DNA from: a candidate division FCPU426 bacterium
GTDB taxonomy: Bacteria; Oederibacteriota; Muellerivitia; Muellerivitales; Muellerivitaceae
Direction: 5' to 3'
Assembly: GCA_030041545.1 (NCBI GenBank)
Contig: JASHNQ010000097.1
Coordinates: 39,210 to 103,209, forward strand
DNA length: 64,000 nt
The notes under the pieces were generated by a model that searched no databases, was not told the origin of the DNA, and saw only the letters and a list, made by a program, of their open reading frames with translations. Shown here piece after piece: positions 42,104 through 51,400 of the stretch. The stretch's first letter is position 1, and every line of letters starts with the position of its first letter. The position numbers were made by a program, and so were the translations under genes.

Positions 42104-44215
42104 TTAACGAATGACCGAAATTTTAAGGGTTTGCCGTCCGGTCAGTCCACCGGAGACATCCAACTTCTCTACGACCGCCAGGTAAAGGCCGCTGGCCGCG
42201 TTGGAAACCTCCCAGGAGGCTTGCCCCGTCCCCGGCTCGCCTAAGAAGGATGCCACAAGCTCCCCGGCCAGGCTGTAGATCCTCACCCTTAAGGTGGGTC
42301 CGGAAGGGCCCAGGAAGGAAACCTGTTTGAGGCCGGAGGAAACCCTCAAGAGGTTGGGTACGGCCGCCACGGGCTCCCCTTCCCTTAAACCCCCGCCGAC
42401 CACCAGGATGTTTTTGGTAATGCTGCCGGAGGGTCCCCCGCCCCCTTCCCAATTGACGGAAAGCAGATATTCCCCCGATGTGACGTAGGAGCCTTGGTCG
42501 TCTGTGCCGTCCCAATCCAAGGTGACGGGAGCCAAGGCGGATTGGATCAGGACTTGAACGCAGTTGGGGGCGCCGGAGTTAGCCGTCTCGCCCGGCTCCA
42601 GCACCGACCCGTTGATCCCCACGTTAGTGATGCCCGCGCCGACGCCGTCATCCACCCAGGCAGTCAGGTGTTTCACCACTTCCCCCGCCTCGTTATAGAC
42701 GGCCGCCATCACTTGGGCCAGGTTCCGGCTGACCACGGCTTCCTGGGTCACCGTCGTCACCACGCCGGAGGGGCCCACGCTTTCCACTTGGATGTAGTAG
42801 ACGCCGTTGGAAACGGGGTTGCCCGACGAATCCAAGCCGTTCCATACGCCCAGAAGGTTTCCCTGGCAGTAAAGGAGTATTTGGCTGCCCGCCCCCTCCA
42901 AACGGGTGATGGTGGAACCCTCCAGGGTTAGGCTATCCACGGCTTGTGATAATTGGGCCGTTTCCAGGCTTTGAAGGAGTTCCCCGGCCTCGTTGTAAAC
43001 CCCCACCTTGACGGTGTAAGACCCGGTCGGGGTGGAAGTGGATATCGGGCTGGGCGTGCAATAAGACGCCATTTCGGTTATTTTCCGTATGACGTTATTG
43101 TTGTAATCCACCACGAGAAGATCGCAGGAGCTGTCGAAACAAAGAGATACGTCATGGTTGAATTGGGCCTGGAGGGGCGGGCCGCCGTCGCCCGAATAAC
43201 CCGACGGGACGGGCGGGCCCTGGCCGGCCACCGTGGTGATGATTCCCGTCACGGCGTCCACCCGGCGGACCACGTTGTTGAAATCGTCGGTTATGAACAG
43301 ATTGCCGTTCTTGTCGAAGACCATGTTGCCGTAGTCGTAGACTTGAGTGTCGTCGTTGAAGTCCAGGCTCGCCAGGGTGGCGGGCCCGCCGTCGCCCGAA
43401 TACCCCGGGGCCCCGTTCCCCACCATGGTGGTGATGACGCCGGTGGAGTGGTCCACCTTCCGGAGCACGTTGTTGTTGGAGTCGCAAACCCAAAGATTGC
43501 CGGAAGGGTCGTCGATCATGGCGTCGCAACCGTCCAAAAGGGCGGCTGTGGCGGGCCCACCGTCGCCTGCGTAGCCGGGATTACCCGGCCAGAACCCCAC
43601 CACGGTATTGATGACGCCCGTGGCGGTGTTCACCTCGCGGATGACGTTGTTGCCGGTGTCGGCGATCAGCATGTTTCCCCAGTTGTCGAACCTCACCAGG
43701 CTCGGGCAGGTCAATTCCGCGTTTGCGGCGGGCCCGCCGTCGCCCGAATAACCCGGGGCCCCGCCGCCCACGACCGTGGTAATGATGCCGGTGGCCGCGG
43801 AAACCTTCCGGATGGCACAGTTGTAATAGTCGGCGATATAGAGATTATCCTGGGAATCAAAGGCGATTCCGGCGGGATAAAAGAGGAGCGCCTGCGTGGC
43901 GGGCCCGCCATCGCCTGAGTAGCCGCCGCTGTTCAATTCCGTGTAACGGCCCGCGTAAGTCGTGATGATGCTGGTGACCGCGTCCACCCGCCGCACGGTG
44001 TTGCTGCAGGCATCGGCGATGAAAATGTTGCCGTGCGAATCCAGCGCGATATCGTCCGGACCGGCCAGGCTGGCCAGGGAGGCGGGCCCTCCATCGCCCG
44101 CGTAAGCCCCGATGCCGTTGCCCACCAGCGTGGTGATGGTCTGGGCGCCCGACGGATAGGTGGCAAAAATGGCTAAAATCGCGCCACAAGCCAGGATTTT
44201 GGGTGAGAAATGCAT
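42104..44215 (-). CDS. Exported NHL-repeat protein with FlgD-like C-terminal domain
   Basis: 703 residues. Signal peptide (ILACGAILAIFATYPSGAQ). Residues about 25-385 form six NHL-type repeats, each with a G-Y-(S/A)-GDGGPA stretch and a GNIFIADACSNTVRRVD-type blade; likely a six-bladed propeller. Residues 400-620 have FlgD/Big-like units (VYNEAGELLQSLE, VYNEAGEVVKHLT). The C terminus is another FlgD-like fold (RVRIYSLAGELVASFLGE). Cell-surface or secreted binding protein; ligand unknown. The leader at 44226-44292 can form a long stem. Confidence 0.85.
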   Translation of the reverse strand: MHFSPKILACGAILAIFATYPSGAQTITTLVGNGIGAYAGDGGPASLASLAGPDDIALDSHGNIFIADACSNTVRRVDAVTSIITTYAGRYTELNSGGYSGDGGPATQALLFYPAGIAFDSQDNLYIADYYNCAIRKVSAATGIITTVVGGGAPGYSGDGGPAANAELTCPSLVRFDNWGNMLIADTGNNVIREVNTATGVINTVVGFWPGNPGYAGDGGPATAALLDGCDAMIDDPSGNLWVCDSNNNVLRKVDHSTGVITTMVGNGAPGYSGDGGPATLASLDFNDDTQVYDYGNMVFDKNGNLFITDDFNNVVRRVDAVTGIITTVAGQGPPVPSGYSGDGGPPLQAQFNHDVSLCFDSSCDLLVVDYNNNVIRKITEMASYCTPSPISTSTPTGSYTVKVGVYNEAGELLQSLETAQLSQAVDSLTLEGSTITRLEGAGSQILLYCQGNLLGVWNGLDSSGNPVSNGVYYIQVESVGPSGVVTTVTQEAVVSRNLAQVMAAVYNEAGEVVKHLTAWVDDGVGAGITNVGINGSVLEPGETANSGAPNCVQVLIQSALAPVTLDWDGTDDQGSYVTSGEYLLSVNWEGGGGPSGSITKNILVVGGGLREGEPVAAVPNLLRVSSGLKQVSFLGPSGPTLRVRIYSLAGELVASFLGEPGTGQASWEVSNAASGLYLAVVEKLDVSGGLTGRQTLKISVIR

Positions 44216-44225
44216 GGTGGAGGAC

Positions 44226-44292
44226 CTCGAGGCCGACCAGCTTTGCCTTCTAGACGGCCGGGAAAGGTTTTAATCCGGCCTCGGGTCTCGTT
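44226..44292 (-). promoter_or_regulatory. Structured leader of the NHL-repeat gene (candidate riboregulator)
   Basis: On the minus strand CGAGGCCG pairs perfectly with CGGCCTCG about 40 bases later, extended by GACC/GGTC with a one-base bulge, ending near the ribosome-binding region. Inside, ACCTT pairs with AAGG-, and GCAAAGC stands 3' of it. The 3' half resembles the c-di-GMP-I riboswitch GCAAAGC segment, but the required 5' half is not present. Confidence 0.35.
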
Positions 44293-44315
44293 TTAAAGGG
44301 GTAGAAGAGCGCCTA

Positions 44316-44349
44316 TTGACGTGACACGATTATGTACAATATCATGTCA
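44316..44349 (+). promoter_or_regulatory. Promoter/operator of the Phd-PIN pair
   Basis: TTGACG (44316-44321) with TATCAT (44340-44345) 18 bp on. TGACACGAT (44322-44330) and ATCATGTCA (44341-44349) form an inverted repeat with one mismatch, around an inner TGTACA. The AAGGAGG ribosome-binding site follows at once. Confidence 0.6.
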
Positions 44350-44361
44350 TAAGGAGGTTCC

Positions 44362-44592
44362 ATGAAAACCGTTACTTTTAGCCAATTGAGAAACAACGCT
44401 AAGACTTACTTCGACGCGGTGGAACAAGGCGAAACGGTTGAAATCTACCGACACGGGAAGCCCATTGCCATGTTGACACCCGTCCTTAGGGAGCCCACCT
44501 TAAATCGGTGGAAAACAGCCCGTCCCATTAAGCTGTCGGGAGTCTCAGCCAGCAAAATGATCATTGAAGAGAGAAGGAAAAACAGGTTTTGA
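44362..44592 (+). CDS. Phd/YefM-type antitoxin
   Basis: 76 residues. MKTVTFSQLRNNAKTYFDAV with GETVEIYRHGKPIAMLTPV is the classic Phd/YefM N-terminal fold. The tail (ASKMIIEERRKNRF) would bind the PIN toxin that overlaps it by 4 bp. AAGGAGG RBS and a palindromic operator lie upstream. Confidence 0.9.
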   Translation: MKTVTFSQLRNNAKTYFDAVEQGETVEIYRHGKPIAMLTPVLREPTLNRWKTARPIKLSGVSASKMIIEERRKNRF

Positions 44593-45002
44593 AACTTTAC
44601 CTGGACTCATCCGCCCTCATCAAACGTTATATCCATGAGACGGGTTCGGAAAAGGTATTGAACCTTTGTTCGAAGGCCGATCAATTAATCTTGAGCGTCC
44701 TTTGCGTACCGGAAGCGGTTTCCACTTTTTGTCGTTTAAAACGACAAAGACACCTGACCGAGGATGTTTATCAATTGTTGAAAAAAGACCTTGAGGAAGA
44801 CCTCCAAGAAGCTTTGATCGTAAAAATGGAGGAAGAAATCATTGAGAAGTCGGTAGAGTGCCTTGAGAAGCAACCTTTAAGCACGTTGGATTCCATCCAT
44901 TTGGCCACGGCCCTTTTTCAAAAATGCGATCTTTTTCTATCGGCAGATATCCAACAACGCAAGGCGGCCCAGGCGATGGGTCTTAAAGTCGAGGCGGTGT
45001 AA
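44589..45002 (+). CDS. PIN-domain toxin
   Basis: 137 residues. LYLDSSALIKRYIHETGSE, VPEAVSTF, LSTLDSIHLATALF and FLSADIQQRKAAQAMGL give the four acidic positions of a PIN ribonuclease. Phd-type antitoxin upstream. The start codon is a TTG. The mrfA-mrfB fusion gene begins 4 bp after its stop. Confidence 0.9.
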   Translation: MKLYLDSSALIKRYIHETGSEKVLNLCSKADQLILSVLCVPEAVSTFCRLKRQRHLTEDVYQLLKKDLEEDLQEALIVKMEEEIIEKSVECLEKQPLSTLDSIHLATALFQKCDLFLSADIQQRKAAQAMGLKVEAV

Positions 45003-45006
45003 CGGA

Positions 45007-48000
45007 ATGGCTTTTAAGGTTTCCGCGGTGAAAACCACCACCCTTTCCCAAGTTCTCCACAGCCTCAAATCCCGTGAGGACCTTAAGGACCGCATCCAGC
45101 ACGTGGAAATGATCGCGGCGAGCCCCGCGCGGTTCCACGCCTGGCCCAAGACCCTGTCGAAGGACCTGGTGAAGGTCTTGGAGAAATCAGGCTTCGAGGC
45201 GCTCTGGGCCCACCAGGCCCACGCGGTGGAGGCGCTCCACCACGGCGCCCACGTGGCGGTCACTACGCCCACCGCCTCGGGCAAGACCCTGTGCTTCAAC
45301 CTGCCCGTGTTCCAGTCCATCCTGCAAAACCCCGCTTCCCGGGCGCTCTATCTTTACCCGATGAAGGCCTTGGCCCAGGACCAGTTGAAATCCCTTCAGG
45401 AGTGGATGGGCCGCCTCCAATCCGCCAAACTCCCGCCCTTTTCCGCCGAAATCTACGACGGCGATACGGCCACGGGCGTGCGTTCCAAGATCCGCAAGAA
45501 CCCGCCCAATATCCTGCTTTCCAACCCGGACATGCTGCACTTGGGGATATTGGCCTACCACGACGGCTGGGCGCCGTTTTTCAGGAACCTCAAATACGTG
45601 GTGGTGGATGAGGCCCACAGCTACCGGGGCATCTTCGGCTCCCACGTGGCGCACGTGATAAGGCGGCTTCGGCGCGTCTGCCGCTTCTACGGATCCGACC
45701 CGCAGTTCGTCACCTGTTCGGCCACCTTAGGTAATCCCGAAGAGTTCCTCAACCGCTTGACAGGCCTGGATTTCGAGATCATCTCGGAAACCGGCGCCCC
45801 GCAAAGCGAGAAGACCTTCGTGCTTTGGAACCCCGACACCGCTTCGCCCTACACCGAGGCGGTCACGCTCCTTATCGAGTGCCTGAAAGCCGGCATGAAG
45901 ACCATCGTCTTCACCAAGGCGCGCAAGATCACGGAGCTCATCAGCCTCTGGGTTACCCAGGCTAGGCCCGAATGGGCCAGCCAGATCAAAAGCTACCGGG
46001 CCGGATACCTGCCCGGGGAGCGGCGCGAGATCGAGGCCAAGCTCTTCAAGGACGAACTCAAGGCCGTTATCTCCACCTCCGCCCTGGAGGTAGGCATCGA
46101 CGTCGGCGGCCTGGACGCCTGCATTTTGGTGGGTTACCCCGGCACCATGATCTCCACCTGGCAACGCTCGGGCCGGGTGGGCCGGGGTGAGGCGCCCTCG
46201 GTGGTCTTCCTGGTGGCCATGGCCGACGCCATGGACCAGTTCTGGATGAAGCACCCAAACAAGTTTTTCACCATGAAGCCCGAATCCCTCATGGTGGGTT
46301 TTGAGAACGAGAATATCGCCAAGGCGCACCTTCGCTGCGCGGCTTCGGAGATTCCATTGACCTCCTCGGACAAGGTCTTTTATGGGAAGCTGCTGCAGGA
46401 ATTGCTGCCCGTCCTGGTCAAGGACGGCGGAGTTTTGGAATCCGCCTCCGGGGACAAGTGGTTGGTGACGGACAAGAATCCCCAGCGGGGTATTTCCATC
46501 CGAGATATGGGCGAGGGCTACCAGATCATCGCGCAGGAAACCGGGGAACTCATCGGCACCATTGACGGCCACCGGGCCTTTAGGGATTGCCACCCGGGCG
46601 CGGTGTACCTGCACCAGGGCGTGCAGTACGTGGTCAAGGACTTCCAGTGGGAGCAGCGCAAGATTTTGGTGTCCGACGAGCCGGTGGATTACTACACCCA
46701 GGTCAATTATGAGGAAGAGACGGAGATTCTCGAGGAACTCAAGCGGAGGCCGTTGGGTGCCTGCGCCGAGGACACCAGCCGAGGCGTGAGCCTTGGCGAT
46801 GCCAGGGCCTCAACAGGCCCTGGTATGAATCAATCCTATATCCGCTGGGGAAGGGTGAAGATCACCCAGCGCTTCATCAATTATGAAATTCACCGCATCG
46901 CCGACCGTTCTTTGGTCGCCACTTACCCCTTAACCTTGCCGCCCCTCATGTTCGAAACCAGGTCCCTTTGGATGATCTTGCCCGACTGGCTGCAGCGCAA
47001 CATCTCCAACCGGGACGCCAAGATCCATTTCATGGGCGGGCTGCACGCGGCCGAACACGGCACCATCGCCATGATGCCGCTGCACGTGGTCTGCGACCGA
47101 TGGGACTTAGGCGGTATTTCCACTCCCGCCCATCCCCAGGTGCCCCAGCCCGTCATTTTCATCTACGACGGCTACCCGGGCGGCGTGGGCCTCTCCGAGC
47201 GCGCCTACGAGACCATGGAGGAACTGCTGACTACCACCTTCGAGATGATCCGCGACTGCGAATGCGAGGAAGGCTGTCCCTCCTGCGTGCAGTCGCCCAA
47301 GTGCGGCAGCGGCAACCACCCCCTGGACAAGCGCGGCGCGCTTTTAATCCTCGGCCATGTTTTGGGAAGGGAGGATTTCAAACCCGGGACGACGACGAAG
47401 CCTAACTTCTCAAACGAACCTCTCCTGCCCATGGGCGAAGAAAAAGCCTTGCCTTCTTCGACTTTAACTCCTAACTCCGAACTCCTCACTCCTAACTCGG
47501 TCCCTTTGCCCAAACAGGATCCTCCACCCTCCCACACGGGACCGGTAGTTTTCGACATCGAGACCCAATTCCTTTCCAACGAAATCCAGGGAGGTTGGTC
47601 CAACCTTCCGGGCATGAAGCTCTCCTGCGCGGTGGTCTACGATGTGGACCAGGACCGGTATTACGCTTACGTGGAAGAATCGGTTCAGGACCTCATCACC
47701 CACTTGAAGGCCTCCAGCCGCGTGATCGGCTTCAATACCCTGCGCTTCGACTACGGCGTGCTGCAGGGTTATACCTCTTTCAACCTCCAAAGCCTGCCCT
47801 CGCTGGACCTGATGGCGGATTTACAGAAGAAACTCAACCACCGCCTATCCCTGGCCCACCTGGCCCAGCACACCCTGGGCGGCGCGGAAAAATCCGCCGA
47901 CGGCCTTTTGGCGGTCAAATGGTGGCGGGAAGGCAAGTACCAGATGGTCATTGATTACTGTCGCCAGGATGTGAAACTGACCTATGACCTTTGGAAATTC

Positions 48001-48075
48001 GGCAAGGAAAAGGGCTATATCCTTTTCAAGCACAAGCCTTCGGAGGAAATCGTGAAATGCCCGGTGAAATGGTAA
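45007..48075 (+). CDS. Fused DEAD-box helicase MrfA and exonuclease MrfB
   Basis: 1022 residues. Residues 1-790 are a YprA/MrfA-type helicase: TPTASGKTLCFNLPV (Walker A), VVDEAHSYRG (DEAH-like box), CSATLGNPEEF, GRVGRGEAPS, and the DUF1998 cysteine cluster CECEEGCPSCVQSPKCGSG. A low-complexity linker (TLTPNSELLTPNS) leads to residues 850-1022, an RNase H/DnaQ-like exonuclease with VFDIETQF, NTLRFDYGVL and DYCRQDVKLTYDLW, matching MrfB (YprB). In Bacillus these two are separate proteins that repair mitomycin damage. The 3' end is duplicated at 52067-52349. Confidence 0.9.
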   Translation: MAFKVSAVKTTTLSQVLHSLKSREDLKDRIQHVEMIAASPARFHAWPKTLSKDLVKVLEKSGFEALWAHQAHAVEALHHGAHVAVTTPTASGKTLCFNLPVFQSILQNPASRALYLYPMKALAQDQLKSLQEWMGRLQSAKLPPFSAEIYDGDTATGVRSKIRKNPPNILLSNPDMLHLGILAYHDGWAPFFRNLKYVVVDEAHSYRGIFGSHVAHVIRRLRRVCRFYGSDPQFVTCSATLGNPEEFLNRLTGLDFEIISETGAPQSEKTFVLWNPDTASPYTEAVTLLIECLKAGMKTIVFTKARKITELISLWVTQARPEWASQIKSYRAGYLPGERREIEAKLFKDELKAVISTSALEVGIDVGGLDACILVGYPGTMISTWQRSGRVGRGEAPSVVFLVAMADAMDQFWMKHPNKFFTMKPESLMVGFENENIAKAHLRCAASEIPLTSSDKVFYGKLLQELLPVLVKDGGVLESASGDKWLVTDKNPQRGISIRDMGEGYQIIAQETGELIGTIDGHRAFRDCHPGAVYLHQGVQYVVKDFQWEQRKILVSDEPVDYYTQVNYEEETEILEELKRRPLGACAEDTSRGVSLGDARASTGPGMNQSYIRWGRVKITQRFINYEIHRIADRSLVATYPLTLPPLMFETRSLWMILPDWLQRNISNRDAKIHFMGGLHAAEHGTIAMMPLHVVCDRWDLGGISTPAHPQVPQPVIFIYDGYPGGVGLSERAYETMEELLTTTFEMIRDCECEEGCPSCVQSPKCGSGNHPLDKRGALLILGHVLGREDFKPGTTTKPNFSNEPLLPMGEEKALPSSTLTPNSELLTPNSVPLPKQDPPPSHTGPVVFDIETQFLSNEIQGGWSNLPGMKLSCAVVYDVDQDRYYAYVEESVQDLITHLKASSRVIGFNTLRFDYGVLQGYTSFNLQSLPSLDLMADLQKKLNHRLSLAHLAQHTLGGAEKSADGLLAVKWWREGKYQMVIDYCRQDVKLTYDLWKFGKEKGYILFKHKPSEEIVKCPVKW
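47793..48075 (+). repeat. 283-bp direct repeat, left copy
   Basis: The last 283 bp of the mrfAB fusion gene recur without gaps at 52067-52349, offset 4274 bp, with a small number of mostly third-position differences. Together the copies bracket the RadC-like/restriction gene block. Confidence 0.95.
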
Positions 48076-48165
48076 AAATTAAGGCTTGAATTTTTGTTTC
48101 AAATGCAATGCGCAAGAGGATTCAATACAGTATTCTAAACAGGATCAATCGTGAAAAAGGAAGTT

Positions 48166-48471
48166 ATGGAAATAAAATCCGGCGGCCCATCCAAGGGATT
48201 TTGGCGACATCCTGGCGGAAAGCTGAGGGATCATGGTCCCGAATCCTTGACCGACACGGAACTCTTATCCATCCTCATCGGGAGCGGCATCCACGGAAGG
48301 TCCGCCGAGGAAATTGCGGGTGAAATCATCCACCGTTTTGGATCGCTTCGAGGGTTGATGGGCCAGCCCATCGAAAAACTCCTCGAGGTCAAGGGTTTGG
48401 GCGATGTGCGGATCATCCGAATCGCCGCCGCCTTTGAGATGGCGCGCCGGTTGAACTCTCCCGGAACATGA
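48166..48471 (+). CDS. RadC N-terminal-domain protein lacking the MPN protease-like domain
   Basis: 101 residues (an in-frame GTG lies 15 bp earlier). GKLRDHGPESLTDTELLSIL, GSGIHGRSAEEIAGEII and LLEVKGLGDVRIIRIAAAFE match the helix-hairpin-helix N-terminal part of RadC/UPF0758. The JAB1/MPN metalloprotease-like C-terminal half is absent, and the reading frame stops cleanly. It is 4 bp from the restriction-methylation gene, so both are probably one operon. Confidence 0.85.
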   Translation: MEIKSGGPSKGFWRHPGGKLRDHGPESLTDTELLSILIGSGIHGRSAEEIAGEIIHRFGSLRGLMGQPIEKLLEVKGLGDVRIIRIAAAFEMARRLNSPGT

Positions 48472-48475
48472 CCCG

Positions 48476-51400
48476 ATGAAAAAAAGATCAAAGTTGATGG
48501 GCCGGGGCGTGAGGATTCCTTCCCATCACGATCAGGCGGTCCACAAAACCGAACGCAGCGGTGTAGCCGTCATCGCCGGATGGATCAGGGAAATAACGGT
48601 ATCCAAGGGCCTGCCATTAGGCAACGCGGACGTGGATACTTCCGGCCCGGACGGCAAATCTCCTGACCTTGTCATTTATGAGAATCCAGGCGGTTCACAG
48701 GTCCTCCTCCTGGGTGAATTCAAACAGCCCTATTACGACGCCTTTGATGAGGTGGAACTGAAGACCCCGGCACGGGACAAGGCCAACCGCCGGAAAGCCC
48801 CCTACTTCCTCACCTCTAATTTTCGGCAGTTGGTTTGGTATTCCACCCAGCGCGCCAATGAAATGGCACCCGATGAACAGCAACTGATGGCCGCGCCCTA
48901 TGACCTTTCCACCCTTGAGTCCCTGGACCTCCTGGAGGAACCGCGCGTTTCCTCCGCGATCCGCCGCGAACTGGAGCGGTTCCTGGACGATCTGGTGGCG
49001 GTCCATTACGGAAAACGCCCGGTTCCCAAATTGCCCCTCGACTCCTACCTGGTCGCCCGTATCCATGTTCTCGTGGACCAATTGGCCCGGCGCTACCACG
49101 GCGTGGTGGCCGAACGGGCCCATAAGGACCGCCCCTTCGAGAAGTCCTTGGCGGCCTGGTTCCAGGACCAGATGTGGAGCTACACCCGCTCGGAAGCCGA
49201 CTACGCCAAGGTAGCGCGGCAGGCGGCCTACCTTCTCGTCAACAAGATACTCTTCTACCACGTGCTCCAATCCCGGCGTCCCCGTGACCTTGACCCGCTT
49301 GAGATTCCCGAAAGCATCACCCGCGGGAATCTCCTACACCACCACGTCCAGAACTTTTTTAACGATGTCATGCAGAACATTGATTACGAGACCATTTATT
49401 CCACTGATTTCATCGATGAAATCGCCTTTCCAAGGGATGTCGAATCGGTCCGGCTTGTCCGGGTTCTTAACGAACTCCTCCGCCGGCACGACGTGGGCAA
49501 GCTTGGTTACGACATCTTGGGGCCCATTTTCGAGCGCCTCATCCCGCCCTTGGAAAGACACAACCTGGGCCAATACTTCACCAACCCGGACGTGGTGGAT
49601 ATGATCCTTGGCTATTGCATCCGGAAAGAGGGCGACGTGGCGCTGGACCCCTCCTGCGGGGCCGGGACCTTCCTCGTGCGAGCCTACCAGCACAAGAGTC
49701 TAATGAATCCCCGGATGGTGCATGAGGAACTGCTCAAAACCCTTTGGGGCGTGGATATCGCCAAGTTCCCCGCCCATCTTTCCATGATCAACCTGGCCTT
49801 GAACGACCTCACGGTCCAGGAGAATTATCCTCAGGTCCTCCAAAAGGATTTTTTCGAGCTTTCACCCCATCCCATCACCAAGAAGGCGAAGCGGTTCGAG
49901 GTGAAACGCTTCTCAGGCGAGACCGCCTCGGTCGCGTTTCCGTCCTCGGTGGACGCCATCGTCGGGAACCCGCCCTACACGCGGCAGGAGGAAATAGACC
50001 TTATCGCCCCTTCCGGCGGGTACAAGGGACGGTTGGTGGACCTGGCCCTCTTGAACGCCGGCCCGGGGGCCCAAGGCATCTCCGGCCAGGCCGGAATCCA
50101 CACTTACTTCTTTATCCACGGCACGAAATTTCTCCAAACGGGCGGGCGCTTCGGTTTCGTCGTTTCCGACACCTGGCTCGACGCGGGTTTTGGCGTGGGC
50201 CTCAAGCGGTTCCTCTTGTTGAACTACCGGGTTTCCATGGTTATCGCCTCCAAGGTGGAGCGTTGGTTCGCCGACGCGGACATCAACACCTGTATCGTGC
50301 TCTTAGAACGGGAAACCGACGAGGCCAAGCGTGGAAACGGGATGGTCCGCTTCATCCAACTGAAAAAACCCTTAAGGGAACTAATCCCAACGGGTGGCGG
50401 GCCACGGGAAGAGCGGCTTAGGCTCGAAGCCGTCGGCAAACTGTATGAACTTTTTAGCGCCCATAACGCCCGCTATGAAAACGACGATGCCCGAATCGTA
50501 CCAGTCATCCAGTCTTCTTTGTCCACCGATTCGAAATGGGGTCTTTTTTTGAGGGCGCCTTCACTCTTGTTTGAAATTTCCAATCGGAATAATACAACAC
50601 TTAAGCCATTCAATGCGTTTTCCCAGGTTTGTTTTGGTGTAAAAACCGGTGCCGATCCATGGTTTTACGTCAAAGATGTCTCGGAAGGCGCGGAAGCCGA
50701 GATCAAACAGAAAGCAAAATCTTATGGTTACCGTGGAAAATTGGATTCTTTGGTTTTAATCGAGAGCGGCGACGGGACGAAATGGCTGGTCGAAAGTGAA
50801 TTTCTGGTGCCTGTCGCCCGAAACCCAGATCAATACCATGCCATTCGAATCGAGACTAAAAACATTCCTGACCTAGCGGTTGTTTTGCCCGCAAAGGAAA
50901 AAAGCCACTTGAAAAACAAGCTGGTATTGCATTACATCGTCCACGGCGAGCGTAGGACCTATTCGATGGGAAAAGGACGGAAACTGATTCCCGCGAAAAC
51001 GGAATCATGTAAGGCGCGTCCTTTTTGGTACTCCCTCCCCGATATCCAATGGGCGCATATTCTTTGGGAAAAGGCTGTTGACGTGCGCTTCCGTCAGCAC
51101 TTGGCGGACAAGCCGCTTTTAGCCAACCAGCGTTTTTATCCCATTGTTCCCCCGAAAAATGTCTCTGTAACGTTCCTGGCCGGTTTCTTGAACAGCGCCT
51201 TTGTGGCGCTTTGGTTGGAGGTCCAGCGGGCGGCCCTGGGGCAGGGCGCCCTGGAAGCGACGGTAGATGAGGTCAAGAACCTGCTGGTGGCCGATCCCCG
51301 GGAAATACCGGCGAAAGCGAGGGAAGACGTGGAGCGCGCCGTTGTTGCCCTCGCGGGCCGGGAGGTCGGGAAGGTCTTTCAAGAGTATGGAGCCGACACC

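Noticed and set aside
42104..44215. Type IX secretion (Por) C-terminal sorting domain
   Set aside because: The C terminus is a FlgD-like fold resembling such tails, but no other secretion component is visible and the final motif is not diagnostic.
44226..44292. c-di-GMP-I (GEMM) riboswitch
   Set aside because: Only the GCAAAGC part fits; the GGCAAACC half and the GAAA loop are not there. Kept only as an unnamed structured leader.
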